A DNA stretch of 64,000 nucleotides from Cyclobacteriaceae bacterium (GTDB lineage: Bacteria; Bacteroidota; Bacteroidia; Cytophagales; Cyclobacteriaceae): positions 984,469-1,048,468 of the forward strand of contig JAIBBC010000003.1 in assembly GCA_019694875.1 (NCBI GenBank). Reading direction: 5' to 3'. This document shows, piece after piece, positions 35,116 to 44,660 of the stretch (positions within the stretch are counted from its first letter, which is position 1; each line of letters begins with the position of its first letter). Made by a program: the position numbers and the translations under genes. The notes below the pieces were generated by a model, which saw nothing but the letters and a program-made list of their open reading frames with translations, made no database searches and was not told where the DNA came from.

Positions 35116-36297
35116 TTATGCAGCAACTGCTTCAACATTTTTATTTTCTTTCTTATCCTTCACTTCACCTTTTGTCTTTTGATCGAACACTTCATCGCGT
35201 TCGCCACGACTCACACTTAAAATGATGCCGACTGATAGTCCGGTGAAAATCATAGACGTTCCTCCCATACTGATGAAGGGCAACGGCTGACCAGTGATCG
35301 GCCCGAGGCCAACGACAACCCCCATGTTTACCATAGCCTGACAGACGAGATCGAAGCTCAATCCTGCCGACAGCAATCCCGCGAAGGCGCGTTCACTGTT
35401 GTAGGCGGCTTTCATGCCGCGGTGCAGGAGCAACAGGTACAGTCCAAGTACTACTGCACCACCAATCATTCCATACTCTTCAATTACAATGGCATAAATA
35501 AAATCGGAATACGGGTGCGGAAGAATGTTTCGCTGATCGCTGTTACCAGGGCCTTTGCCTGCGATGCCACCCGTAGCCACCGCGATGCGCGCATGTTTAG
35601 CCTGGAAAGGAAGTTCTTTGCCTTCAATGAAGTTCGTGATACGGCTTTTCGCGGTAGCGCCCCGAACGCCAAACTGCAGGGCCATGGCTCCCGCCAGAAC
35701 ACCTACAAGCACCAGCATTGCGAGATACTTCACCGGAACACGTCCGATAAACATGATCAGGAAACAGGTAGCCAGCAACAAAATAGCGGTTGACAAGTTT
35801 GTTAATGCGATCAGACCGCAGATGATTCCGCACCACATCAGGATGGGAATGAGTGATTCTTTTATATCGTCAATATTTTGCTGACGCTTGGCAAGCATGC
35901 TTGCGATATTGATGATCAAAACCAGGCTGGCGAAGTCAGAGGGCTGAAACGATCCAAAAAGCGGAATGGCAATCCAGCGTGATGCATCGTTAAGCGAAAC
36001 ACCATTGGTGAAGGTGTAAATCAGCAACGGAATACTGAGCCATAAACCGATTTTCGACAACCGCGAATAAAAACGGTAATCGATCCGATGTGCAATCCAC
36101 ATGGCTGCCAAGCCGATGAGAATATGACCCGTATGCTTTAACAAAATCCACTCGGTGCTTTTCGATTGGCGATATGCCATCGTTCCAATGGAGCTATACA
36201 CCACCAGAATACTGATCATCGATAATCCAAATACTGCAGCCCAGATTACCTTATCGCCCTGTAAATTTTTATCTGCCCACTCCTTTACTTTGTTCAT
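35116..36297 (-). CDS. ftsW: SEDS-family septal glycosyltransferase FtsW
   Basis: 393 residues, about ten membrane spans. SEDS signature region near the C-terminus (TGQPLPFISMGGTSM), and the conserved catalytic aspartate is expected in the loop near GNSDQRNILPHPYSDF. It polymerises lipid II with the class B PBP FtsI. Unlike the usual direct murD-ftsW arrangement, a four-helix-bundle gene is placed between them here. Confidence 0.95.
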   Translation of the reverse strand: MNKVKEWADKNLQGDKVIWAAVFGLSMISILVVYSSIGTMAYRQSKSTEWILLKHTGHILIGLAAMWIAHRIDYRFYSRLSKIGLWLSIPLLIYTFTNGVSLNDASRWIAIPLFGSFQPSDFASLVLIINIASMLAKRQQNIDDIKESLIPILMWCGIICGLIALTNLSTAILLLATCFLIMFIGRVPVKYLAMLVLVGVLAGAMALQFGVRGATAKSRITNFIEGKELPFQAKHARIAVATGGIAGKGPGNSDQRNILPHPYSDFIYAIVIEEYGMIGGAVVLGLYLLLLHRGMKAAYNSERAFAGLLSAGLSFDLVCQAMVNMGVVVGLGPITGQPLPFISMGGTSMIFTGLSVGIILSVSRGERDEVFDQKTKGEVKDKKENKNVEAVAA

Positions 36298-36323
36298 AAA
36301 ACAGAATTTAGAATGTTGAAGTC

Positions 36324-36710
36324 AGAAGTTAGAATCATGATTTAATCGCTTTAATGTATGCCCCTAAGATTCGTCCTACTTCATCCGCCTTGCCCAACAA
36401 CTCCTTCATATCTCCATACTTAAGATCCTGTGATAACAACAGGAAATACTCCGTTTCAGACAACGAACCCTGCGCGATATTGTAAATTCTAATTTTATCA
36501 CGCGAGCTTGTCTTTTTAAATCCCTCAGCGATGTTTGCTGCTACCGACATTGTCGATCTCCTGATCTGAGAAGTCAAAGCGTACATTTCATCTTTAGGAA
36601 AGGATTGTGTTGCCTGATAAACATCAAGAACAAGCTCATGCGCTTTCTGCCACACGATCAGGTCGCGAAAAGATTTTGCTGCTTGTCTCTTGCTTTCCAT
36701 TCTAACTTCT
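36324..36710. repeat. 12-bp inverted repeats bracketing the first S23 gene
   Basis: AGAAGTTAGAAT (36324-36335) and ATTCTAACTTCT (36699-36710) are perfect inverted repeats. Their inner ends coincide with the stop and start codons of the S23-type gene. Further GTTAGAA/TTTAGAA half-copies sit just outside on both sides (36311, 36723). This gives the gene the look of a small cassette inserted in the dcw operon. Confidence 0.7.
36335..36700 (-). CDS. Four-helix-bundle (S23/IVP-type) protein, inserted between murD and ftsW
   Basis: 121 residues. Family hallmarks: FRDLIVWQKAHELVLDVYQATQ split near residues 10-30, LTSQIRRSTMSVAANIAEG near 42-62, and SLSETEYFLLLSQDL near 80-95. It is the family first found in 23S rRNA intervening sequences; members form pentameric bundles and include the Avd accessory protein of diversity-generating retroelements. 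Its function here is unknown. It does not belong to the conserved division gene set; it is bracketed by perfect 12-bp inverted repeats. Confidence 0.9.
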   Translation of the reverse strand: MESKRQAAKSFRDLIVWQKAHELVLDVYQATQSFPKDEMYALTSQIRRSTMSVAANIAEGFKKTSSRDKIRIYNIAQGSLSETEYFLLLSQDLKYGDMKELLGKADEVGRILGAYIKAIKS

Positions 36711-38058
36711 AAATGCTATGTTCTAACTTCAACTTAGCCACTGCCTTCCTGAACTGATCTCCCCTGTCTTCATAATTCTTAAAGAGATCGAAACTTGCGC
36801 ATGCAGGTGACAATAACACAACATCACCTTTCTGCGCCTCCTGTAACGCGATCTGCACCAACTCCTCCACACTTTGCGTTTCCCGGATAACGGGAACAAT
36901 TCCACCAAAGAAATCCTTAAGCTTGTTGTTGTCGGTTCCCAAACAAATGAGTGCCTTCACTTTTTCCTGTACCTGATCTTTAATCAGGTTATAATCATTG
37001 CCTTTGTCGATACCGCCCGCGATCCACACCAGCGGTTGCTTGTAGCTGCCGAGTGCATAAACAACCGAATCCACATTGGTAGCCTTCGAGTCGTTGATAA
37101 ACTCCACTCCGTTCACGGTGCCAACTGGTTCAAGCCTGTGCGGAGCATTCGTAAATGTTTTCAATCCTTCACGGATGCTTTCGAGTTTTGCACCCGCCAG
37201 ATATACAGCCGAAACAGCTGCCATCGTGTTGATCAGGTTATGCGGACCTTTTAAAGTTGTGTCCGACTGCGCGATACTGAACTTCTCTGAAAGGTTAAAC
37301 TGCATCACTGATCCATCGTAAAACACGGGTGCACCTGTCTTCTTTAGGGATACCGGAATTTTTGTGGCGGTTGTGTTTTTAGCATCAATTTCTTTTGCGA
37401 TGATTTGATCATCGGCATAGTAAATGAACTTCGAGCTTACATCCATTTTCTGAATGAGCTGAAACTTCGAGTTGACGTAATTTTGCAGCTTGTATTCGTA
37501 GCGATCGAGGTGATCAGGAGTGATGTTCAACAACACACCGATCTCAGGTTTAAATGTTTTTGTACCGTCCAGCTGGAAACTGCTGACCTCCAGAACATAC
37601 CAGTCGGCATCGCCATTGGCAACTTTTCTCGCCAGGCTTTCACCCACATTGCCCGCAAGGGAAACGCTGAAACCAGCCGACTTCATTAAATGGTAAGTTA
37701 GCAGCGTGGTCGTAGTTTTTCCGTTCGTACCGGTGATCGCAATTACTTTTCCGTTGATGTACCGGAAACCAAATTCAATCTCATCGATAATTTCAACACC
37801 CTTTGCTTTCAGCTTTTTAATAACTTCAGCCTTTTCCGGAATGCCCGGGCTTTTAATGACCAGGTCTGCGTTGAGAATCTTTTCTTCCGTATGCTTAAGC
37901 TCTTCGAATTCAATCTTGTTGCGAACGAGGTCATCGCGATACTTGTCTTTGATCGACCCCTGATCGGATACAAACACGTCAAAGCCTTTTACTTTCGCGA
38001 GCAATGCTGCGCCCGTTCCGCTTTCACCTCCTCCTAATATGACAACTCTCTTCGACAT
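36709..38058 (-). CDS. murD: UDP-N-acetylmuramoylalanine-D-glutamate ligase
   Basis: 449 residues. N-terminal GGGESGTGAALLA, P-loop GTNGKTTTTLLTYH near 113, NITPDHLDRYE, and the C-terminal LSPACASFDLFKNYEDRGDQF, diagnostic for MurD. It adds D-Glu in the cytosol. The last seven codons (KLEHSI and stop) are encoded by the flanking repeat of the S23 cassette, so the native C-terminus was probably altered by that insertion without harming the domain. Confidence 0.97.
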   Translation of the reverse strand: MSKRVVILGGGESGTGAALLAKVKGFDVFVSDQGSIKDKYRDDLVRNKIEFEELKHTEEKILNADLVIKSPGIPEKAEVIKKLKAKGVEIIDEIEFGFRYINGKVIAITGTNGKTTTTLLTYHLMKSAGFSVSLAGNVGESLARKVANGDADWYVLEVSSFQLDGTKTFKPEIGVLLNITPDHLDRYEYKLQNYVNSKFQLIQKMDVSSKFIYYADDQIIAKEIDAKNTTATKIPVSLKKTGAPVFYDGSVMQFNLSEKFSIAQSDTTLKGPHNLINTMAAVSAVYLAGAKLESIREGLKTFTNAPHRLEPVGTVNGVEFINDSKATNVDSVVYALGSYKQPLVWIAGGIDKGNDYNLIKDQVQEKVKALICLGTDNNKLKDFFGGIVPVIRETQSVEELVQIALQEAQKGDVVLLSPACASFDLFKNYEDRGDQFRKAVAKLKLEHSI

Positions 38059-38117
38059 TTATCAATTTTTGGATCGTACTTTGGATTTATGATTTCCGAT
38101 TTACGACTTACAATTTT

Positions 38118-38489
38118 TTACATTTTCTTCTTCTTAATTTTCGCTCTTATCGTCTTAAGCGATGCAACATAAATCGCCGTCAACTCTTCCGACTCTTTCA
38201 ACAAAACTTTAAGAGGTTCTTTATTTTTACCATTATCAATTTCCTGTAACAAGTCAAGGAAATAAGAACTTTCATCTACCTCTTCCTCCACAATCTTCAG
38301 TTTATTAACAAAGTCCGCTGTAGACTTTGCCCGACAAGCTGCTCTGTAGTTTGCACCAACAGAGGTTGAGCTTCTAACCAACTGTCTGACTAAAGCATCA
38401 TAAATCCTATTACTCGGCAATGCACCAAGAACATTTAACACGCCCAGAGCGAATTTTTTGTTTCTTGATATCAGTTCTTCTTTAGTCAT
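38118..38489 (-). CDS. Second four-helix-bundle (S23-type) protein, between mraY and murD
   Basis: 123 residues, same family as the gene at 36335 but clearly divergent: LVRSSTSVGANYRAACRAKS near 38-57 is the family signature, and KLKIVEEEVDESSYFLDLLQE the third helix. Flanked by AAATCGTA/TCGTAAATC-type repeats on both sides (about 38070-38112 and 38493-38515), a different repeat sequence from the first cassette but with the same layout. Function unknown. Confidence 0.88.
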   Translation of the reverse strand: MTKEELISRNKKFALGVLNVLGALPSNRIYDALVRQLVRSSTSVGANYRAACRAKSTADFVNKLKIVEEEVDESSYFLDLLQEIDNGKNKEPLKVLLKESEELTAIYVASLKTIRAKIKKKKM

Positions 38490-38524
38490 TTATAAATCGT
38501 ACTTCGTAAATCTTCAAATCGTAA

Positions 38525-39739
38525 TTACTGCAGTTTAAGTGTTGCGAGTGAAAGAATGGCTAACAGAATTCCAATAATCCAGAATCGCGTTACGATTTTA
38601 GATTCGTGAATTCCTTTCTTTTGATAATGGTGGTGCAAAGGCGACATCAGGAAAATCCTCCGGCCTTCACCGTATTTCTTCTTGGTATACTTGAAGTAGG
38701 CTACCTGCAAAAGGACAGATAAGTTTTCGATTAAAAAGATTCCGCAGATAACAGGAATCAAAAGTTCCTTCCGAACTGCCAATGCCAACACCGCAATCAC
38801 ACCCCCGAGCGTTAAGCTGCCGGTATCGCCCATAAACACCTGCGCGGGATATGCGTTATACCATAAAAAGCCGAGGCAGGCACCAACGAAGGCCGTGCAA
38901 AAAATTACCAACTCGCTCAAATTAGGTATGTACATAATGTTGAGATAGCTCGAGAAGTCAACACGGCCGGAGAGATATGCAAAAATACCGATGGTGATGG
39001 CGATGATACCCGCAGAACCCGCAGCGAGTCCATCAATGCCGTCTGTCATGTTAGCACCATTCGACACCGCAGTAATGATGAAAATCACCACAAGCACATA
39101 AATAACCCATGTGTAGTCTTCACCGAGGAATGGAAGGATTTTTTTGTAGTCTAATTCATTGTTCTTAAAAAAGGGAACAGTTGTTTTGGTTGATTTGATG
39201 TCTTCAAAGTTTCTCACCGGTGTTCCGTCAGCAGCAATTGCCTGTACTGTTGGATCAACTTTACGCACGACAACGCTGTCACTGAAATAAAGTGAGAAAC
39301 CGACAATCAATCCGAGGCCAACCTGACCTACGATCTTAAACTTACCGGCAAGCCCTTTTTTATCTTTCTTGAATACTTTGATATAGTCATCCAGGAAGCC
39401 GATCAAACCCATCCACACCGTGGCAGTGACCAATAAAATCACGTACACGTTATCCAGTTTCGCTAACAGTAAGGTTGGGATGAGTATGGCGGCAATGATG
39501 ATAAGACCACCCATCGTGGGTGTTCCCTTTTTTGCCGACTGACCTTCAAGCCCCAGTTCGCGGATCTCCTCGCCTACCTGCTTCTTTTTCAGGAAATTGA
39601 TAAGCGTCTTACCGAAGATGATCGTAATCAACAATGAGATAGCAGCCGCCATGCCTGCGCGGAAGGAAATGTATTTAAACACTCCTGCTCCGAAGAAGTC
39701 GAATTGCTTATCTAAATAATCGAATAGGTAGTAAAGCAT
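38525..39739 (-). CDS. mraY: Phospho-N-acetylmuramoyl-pentapeptide transferase
   Basis: 404 residues, ten membrane spans. Motifs: KKGTPTMGG near 70, [12 protein letters not shown] near 230, [13 protein letters not shown] near 305, and [12 protein letters not shown] near 365 with the HHH active-site cluster. An extra stretch of about 55 residues after the fourth span (about 165-220, periplasmic loop) is typical of Bacteroidota. It makes lipid I. Stop-start overlap of one base with murE. Confidence 0.97.
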   Translation of the reverse strand: MLYYLFDYLDKQFDFFGAGVFKYISFRAGMAAAISLLITIIFGKTLINFLKKKQVGEEIRELGLEGQSAKKGTPTMGGLIIIAAILIPTLLLAKLDNVYVILLVTATVWMGLIGFLDDYIKVFKKDKKGLAGKFKIVGQVGLGLIVGFSLYFSDSVVVRKVDPTVQAIAADGTPVRNFEDIKSTKTTVPFFKNNELDYKKILPFLGEDYTWVIYVLVVIFIITAVSNGANMTDGIDGLAAGSAGIIAITIGIFAYLSGRVDFSSYLNIMYIPNLSELVIFCTAFVGACLGFLWYNAYPAQVFMGDTGSLTLGGVIAVLALAVRKELLIPVICGIFLIENLSVLLQVAYFKYTKKKYGEGRRIFLMSPLHHHYQKKGIHESKIVTRFWIIGILLAILSLATLKLQ

Positions 39740-41202
39740 CAGTTAGCAAATAATTTGAGCATTCGTTCAACTACTTCTCTATCGTCAAAGGGATATTTCA
39801 CTCCTTTAATCTCCTGGTACGTTTCATGGCCCTTGCCGGCTACCAGCACGATGTCTCTTTCTTTCGCCATCATGCACGCGGTTTTAATGGCCTCTTCACG
39901 ATCGGCAATCACTAACGTCTTCCTTGCATCACTCGGCCCGATACCGGCCTGCATGTCTTTAATGATGGCCATTGGTTCTTCATCGCGTGGATTATCGGAT
40001 GTAAGCACAACTTTATCGCTGTAGCGACATGCGATGCTTGCCATCAAAGGACGTTTTGTTTTATCGCGATTGCCTCCACATCCCACAATCGAAATAACCT
40101 GCTCGTTGCCGGTTCTTAGTTGTGCGATAGTGTCCAATACATTTTTCAACGCATCGGGAGTATGTGCGTAATCGACAATGACGGTAATCTTCGATCCCGG
40201 AAGGATCAATTCGAACCTTCCAACCGCTCCTTTAATTGAAGAAAGCGTTGTCAATACCTGCTCAGCATCTTCGCCTAGCAGAACAGCGGCTCCGTATACA
40301 GCAAGCAGGTTGTATGCATTGAAATCGCCAATCAGCTTGAACCAAACAGGCTTACCATTTACTTCCAGCTCAAGACCTTCGATTGTATTGCTGATGATCT
40401 TGCCTTTGAAGTCTACCATCTTCTTCAGCCCGAACGATTGCTTTTTTGCTTTTGTATTCTGAAGCATCACCATGCCACGTTTGTCATCGGCATTCACCAG
40501 CGCAAATGCATCCGAACTCAGGTCATCAAAAAACTTCTTTTTGGCTTTGATGTAGTTTTCGAATGTCTTATGATAATCGAGGTGATCGTGTGTGATGTTG
40601 GTAAAAATCGCACCTTCAAACTTCAACCCGGCAATCCTATCCTGATCCACCGCATGCGAACTTACCTCCATGAATGCATGACTGCATCCCGCCTCAACCA
40701 TCTTCGCCATGAGACTGTTCAGTTGAATAGGATCGGGTGTTGTGTGCGTTGACGGAATAACCTGGTCTACAATGCGATGCTCAACCGTAGAAATGAGGCC
40801 GGTGCGATAGCCCAGTGAACCAAAAAGTTTATACAACAACGTGGCCACAGTGGTTTTGCCGTTCGTACCGGTTACTCCAACCAGTTTTAATTTTTGTGAC
40901 GGGTTGCCAAAAAAATTAGCAGCAATAACTCCCAGCGCTTGTGCGCTATTTTTGACTGTGGCGTAGTTGATTTTTTCATGTATGGTATCGGGTAACTTTT
41001 CACATACAATGGCACTCGCCCCAAGCTCAATTGCCTTCGCGATAAACTGATGTCCATCGGACTGAGTGCCTTTTACTGCAACAAATACATAACCTTGTTT
41101 AACCTGGCGCGAGTCAAAGCACACTCCTTTCACATCCACATTCATATCACCGTATGAAGATGTGATCGAAACTTTATAAAGTATGTCTTTCAACTCAGCC
41201 AT
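39739..41202 (-). CDS. murE: UDP-MurNAc-L-Ala-D-Glu-meso-DAP ligase
   Basis: 487 residues. P-loop [15 protein letters not shown] near 110, THTTPDP near 150, and the diaminopimelate specificity motif DNPRDE near 407, so the wall should contain meso-DAP. C-terminal KGHETYQEI. It overlaps ftsI by eight bases. Confidence 0.97.
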   Translation of the reverse strand: MAELKDILYKVSITSSYGDMNVDVKGVCFDSRQVKQGYVFVAVKGTQSDGHQFIAKAIELGASAIVCEKLPDTIHEKINYATVKNSAQALGVIAANFFGNPSQKLKLVGVTGTNGKTTVATLLYKLFGSLGYRTGLISTVEHRIVDQVIPSTHTTPDPIQLNSLMAKMVEAGCSHAFMEVSSHAVDQDRIAGLKFEGAIFTNITHDHLDYHKTFENYIKAKKKFFDDLSSDAFALVNADDKRGMVMLQNTKAKKQSFGLKKMVDFKGKIISNTIEGLELEVNGKPVWFKLIGDFNAYNLLAVYGAAVLLGEDAEQVLTTLSSIKGAVGRFELILPGSKITVIVDYAHTPDALKNVLDTIAQLRTGNEQVISIVGCGGNRDKTKRPLMASIACRYSDKVVLTSDNPRDEEPMAIIKDMQAGIGPSDARKTLVIADREEAIKTACMMAKERDIVLVAGKGHETYQEIKGVKYPFDDREVVERMLKLFAN

Positions 41203-43288
41203 TCAGCCTGATTAAAATTTTGCTTCCTTTTGAAATGCGTGTACCGGGGGCAAGTGACTGGCTCGCTACACGGCCTTTGCCTTCGTAAAAAACTTTAAGA
41301 CCTGCGCTTTCGAGCAGATAGATTGCATCGCGGAATGTCATGCCGTTCACATCCGGCACGAGATTCTGACCGATCAGATTTTTTTTCCAGTTAACGGCAT
41401 TACCGCTTTTTGCTGCGCGAACCCACTCTTCTTCAGTTTGAGTGTGATTGGAAACCCCGAGTTCGTTGCAAAGCATGGTAAGCTCCTGCTGATTGCCCGC
41501 ACGAATCACCGGAAAAGCTCCGTCTTCATTAAGATGTTCTTTTGCCATTGCAGCATGCAATTCGATATCACGTGCATAAATGTTATCGGCAATCTCCTTG
41601 AGCGCAGGCGCTGCAACACTGCTACCGTACTGATACCAGCCGCGTGGATTCTTAATCAAAACGATGGCTGTGTACTTCGGATTATCGGCCGGGAAATACC
41701 CGACAAACGAGGTAATGTATTTCTTCGTGTAGCGTCCGTTCTCGAGTATCTGGGCAGTACCTGTCTTGCCGGCAATCCGGTAATGTGAATCTTTAATATT
41801 CTTTGCTGTTCCTTCCTGAACAACACCTTCCAGCATCAGTTTAAGTTTCTTCAATGTTTTATCGGAACAGATGCTGCTTACCATGGTTTCAGTTTCGAAC
41901 TCCTGCTCGACATGATCGGCTTTGCTGATCTTTGTTACAAAAACCGGTTTGATCATTTTTCCATCGTTCGCAACTGCGTTGTAGAGTGCGAGTGTATGCA
42001 ACGGAGTGTTTTCAATCCCGTAACCGTAGGCCATCCATGGCAAGCTGATACCGCTCCAGCCTTTTTCACCCGGCCGTTTAAATTTCGGCATCGGTTCACC
42101 GCTGATTTGAATGCCGATCGGCTTGTTGAGTTTCAGATGATCAACATGATCTAAAAACTTCTGTGGACGAAGACCGAAATTTTTGTCGACTAGCTTGGCC
42201 ATCGCTACATTCGAAGAGTGCTCGAATGCCTGACGGACAGTAATTTTTCCCAAACCGCCCTCTTCGTGATCGCGTACTTTATTCTTATAAAATGTGTACT
42301 CACCATTACCGGTATCAACACTGTCCGACAAGTCCACTTCGCTGTCTTCCAGCAATGCAATCATCGTAACCAGTTTGAAGGTTGAGCCGGGTTCGAACAA
42401 TCCGGCAGTAGCATAATTGAATTTCTCACGGAAGTGACCATTACCATCACTGCTCAGGTTAGAGATTGCCTTGATGTGGCCCGTTTTTACTTCCATCACC
42501 ATCACCAGACCGTCATCGGCATTGTGCTGCATCATGGCTTTCAGCAGCGCAGTCTCGGCAACGTCCTGCAGGTTGATATCCAGTGTGGTGGTGATATCCA
42601 TCCCGTCAACCGCCTTCACATTGTTGGCATCGAAGATGGGTTTCCACACACCACCGGCAATTTTCTGGTAGTAAGCCGATCCGTCCTGACCACCCAGTTG
42701 CTTATCAAAACTGAATTCGAGTCCGGCACCTTTGCCCTCCTCGTTCATGTAGCCGATGGTACGATCGCTTAACCGGTAGAACGGGCGATAACGCTTGTCA
42801 ACTTTTTCAAAAATAACACCGCCACCGAGCCTGCCTTCGCGGAAGATTGGCCATTCGCTCATCAGCTTCTTATCCTGGTAGTCGATATTCTGACGGCTTA
42901 GTACAATGTATTGCTTACCGTCTCCGCGAGCGTCCTGAAGCATGCGCTTATAGTCAAGTGTTGACCGGTCGCCAAAAAATCGTGAGAGACGGTAAGCTAA
43001 TGAGTCGAGTCCTTCTTTCCACACTTTGTCTTTCGGCAGCGTGGCATCAAAGGCTACTTTATAAAAAGGCAACGAGGTTGCCAGTAAACTTCCATTGTCG
43101 GAGTAAATGTTTCCGCGGGTTGCTTTCACCGTCATGTTGGTGAACGTTACTTTCTCGCCAAGCTTTGCCCACTTTTCTCCTTCAACAAACTGAATGTGAC
43201 CCGTTTTCACCACCACCGCGATGGCGAAGAGCAAAACAAAAATGAATGCAACTCTTACCCTGAGTAATATCGACCGCTTAATATTCAC
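41195..43288 (-). CDS. ftsI: Class B penicillin-binding protein FtsI (PBP3) with PASTA domain
   Basis: 697 residues. One N-terminal membrane span, dimerisation (pedestal) domain, then the transpeptidase domain with STFK (EPGSTFKLV), SSN (EHSSNVAM) and KTGTAQ motifs in order. The C-terminal about 65 residues (LVPDVNGMTFRDAIYLLESAGL) are a PASTA domain, unlike E. coli FtsI but usual in this phylum. Septal crosslinking enzyme paired with FtsW. Overlaps the ftsL-like gene by 11 bases. Confidence 0.95.
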   Translation of the reverse strand: MNIKRSILLRVRVAFIFVLLFAIAVVVKTGHIQFVEGEKWAKLGEKVTFTNMTVKATRGNIYSDNGSLLATSLPFYKVAFDATLPKDKVWKEGLDSLAYRLSRFFGDRSTLDYKRMLQDARGDGKQYIVLSRQNIDYQDKKLMSEWPIFREGRLGGGVIFEKVDKRYRPFYRLSDRTIGYMNEEGKGAGLEFSFDKQLGGQDGSAYYQKIAGGVWKPIFDANNVKAVDGMDITTTLDINLQDVAETALLKAMMQHNADDGLVMVMEVKTGHIKAISNLSSDGNGHFREKFNYATAGLFEPGSTFKLVTMIALLEDSEVDLSDSVDTGNGEYTFYKNKVRDHEEGGLGKITVRQAFEHSSNVAMAKLVDKNFGLRPQKFLDHVDHLKLNKPIGIQISGEPMPKFKRPGEKGWSGISLPWMAYGYGIENTPLHTLALYNAVANDGKMIKPVFVTKISKADHVEQEFETETMVSSICSDKTLKKLKLMLEGVVQEGTAKNIKDSHYRIAGKTGTAQILENGRYTKKYITSFVGYFPADNPKYTAIVLIKNPRGWYQYGSSVAAPALKEIADNIYARDIELHAAMAKEHLNEDGAFPVIRAGNQQELTMLCNELGVSNHTQTEEEWVRAAKSGNAVNWKKNLIGQNLVPDVNGMTFRDAIYLLESAGLKVFYEGKGRVASQSLAPGTRISKGSKILIRLNG

Positions 43289-43676
43289 CTTTCTCGACTA
43301 CAATTTTGTGTGGGGGCTCAAGACTTTCCTTCAGTCCGAATTCGCTTACCTTACGTGCTACTTCACTTTGCTTGCTGGCGTACATCATATCGGATTTCAT
43401 GGTTGTGTAATCGGCACGCAAATCTTCCACTTCCGCCTGAATCTGATTGATTTTACGAACCGTTTTTTCGGCATAGTGCGTGTTGCCGATGTAGAACAGG
43501 CACAGAAACATCACAAACGCGATCTTTGGAATATTCTTTACCGGGAAGCCTTCCGCGAAATAGTTCTCAAGCTTCAGCTTTTTTTCCAGACCCGAGAAGA
43601 CACTCGTTCCATTGCCACCGGTGGATTTGCTTCCGTTGCTTGTTTGTGGTTCGATGCGTAGTTTGTTCTCAGCCAT
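43278..43676 (-). CDS. ftsL: FtsL-like division protein
   Basis: 132 residues. Cytoplasmic N-terminus of about 45 residues, one membrane span (about 48-65) and a coiled-coil (INQIQAEVEDLRADYTTMKSDMM). FtsL conservation is too low for a motif call; identity is based on topology, size and position between rsmH and ftsI. Confidence 0.82.
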   Translation of the reverse strand: MAENKLRIEPQTSNGSKSTGGNGTSVFSGLEKKLKLENYFAEGFPVKNIPKIAFVMFLCLFYIGNTHYAEKTVRKINQIQAEVEDLRADYTTMKSDMMYASKQSEVARKVSEFGLKESLEPPHKIVVEKGEY

Positions 43677-43689
43677 CTCCGTAGTATTT

Positions 43690-43737
43690 AGTAGTTAGTA
43701 TGAAGTAGTTAGAAGTTGCTTTACGATTAACTAACTA
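43690..43737. repeat. TTAG/CTAA-type repeat between rsmH and ftsL
   Basis: AGTAGTTAG occurs twice (43690-43698 and 43704-43712) and an inverted CTAACTA closes the stretch (43731-43737), inside which the rsmH stop codon falls. It has the same style as the cassette ends at 36324/36699 but with no gene inside. Confidence 0.5.
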
Positions 43738-44655
43738 ATCTTTACTATTTACTTTTTCTGCTATTCTTAATTTTGCGCTGCGCGCTCTGTTATTCTCTTT
43801 TATTTCTTCCTCCGAAGCTTCAATCGGTTTTCGATTCACTGCCTCAAAAGGTTTAATCTCGTTTCCAAAAAAATCCTTTTCCACTTCGCCAAACACTTTA
43901 CCCTTATTGATAAAGTTTTTCACCATCCGGTCTTCCAGCGAATGGTAGCTCATCACCACCAGTCGGCCGCCTGTTGCCATTACTTCGCCACATTGGTGCA
44001 AAAAATCTTCAAGCGCTTTCATCTCGGTATTAACCTCGATGCGCAGAGCTTGAAACACCTGGGCGAAATATTTGAACTCCTTTCCTTTAGGAGCGATGCT
44101 TTGCAAAGCATGTTTCAGATCTTCGGTGCGGCTGAACGGCTTGTTAACTCTCTGCTGCACAATCAGTTTAGCAGCGGTACGGGCGTTTTTGATTTCCCCA
44201 TACATCCCCAGCAGCTTGTGCAAATCCGCCTCACTGTAATTATTGAGTATGTCGGCTGCATTGGTTGCTGCGGATTGGTCCATCCGCATATCAAGCGGTC
44301 CATCGAAGCGGGTTGAGAAGCCGCGTTCCGGTGAATCGATCTGGTGCGAAGAGATTCCCAGGTCGGCCAGAATGCCGTTAACCTGTGTTACTCCGTTCAG
44401 CTTCAGGTACTTTTTCATGTACATGAAGTTTGCCTGGCAAAATGTGAAAGAACGACTCGTTATCTGTTCGGCCTGTCGCTTGGCGTCTTCATCCTGGTCG
44501 AAGGCTATCAATCGTCCGCCTTTGATATGTTCCAGAATCGCTAAACTGTGGCCACCTCCTCCGAAGGTTACGTCAACATAGATCCCTTCCGGATTTATGT
44601 TCAGGGCATCGATACATTCGGTGAGCATGACGGGCTTGTGATAGGTGCTGCCCAT
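43735..44655 (-). CDS. rsmH: 16S rRNA (cytosine-1402-N4)-methyltransferase RsmH
   Basis: 306 residues (also called MraW). SAM-binding VDVTFGGGGHSLAIL near 28, and LGISSHQIDSPERGFSTRFDGPLDMRM split near 115-140, diagnostic for this family. It methylates C1402 in the ribosomal P-site. Five bases after mraZ. Confidence 0.97.
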   Translation of the reverse strand: MGSTYHKPVMLTECIDALNINPEGIYVDVTFGGGGHSLAILEHIKGGRLIAFDQDEDAKRQAEQITSRSFTFCQANFMYMKKYLKLNGVTQVNGILADLGISSHQIDSPERGFSTRFDGPLDMRMDQSAATNAADILNNYSEADLHKLLGMYGEIKNARTAAKLIVQQRVNKPFSRTEDLKHALQSIAPKGKEFKYFAQVFQALRIEVNTEMKALEDFLHQCGEVMATGGRLVVMSYHSLEDRMVKNFINKGKVFGEVEKDFFGNEIKPFEAVNRKPIEASEEEIKENNRARSAKLRIAEKVNSKD

Positions 44656-44660
44656 GGTCG

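Noticed and set aside
36335-38489. Diversity-generating retroelement, because the S23 family includes Avd
   Set aside because: No reverse transcriptase, template repeat or variable repeat is present near either S23 gene.
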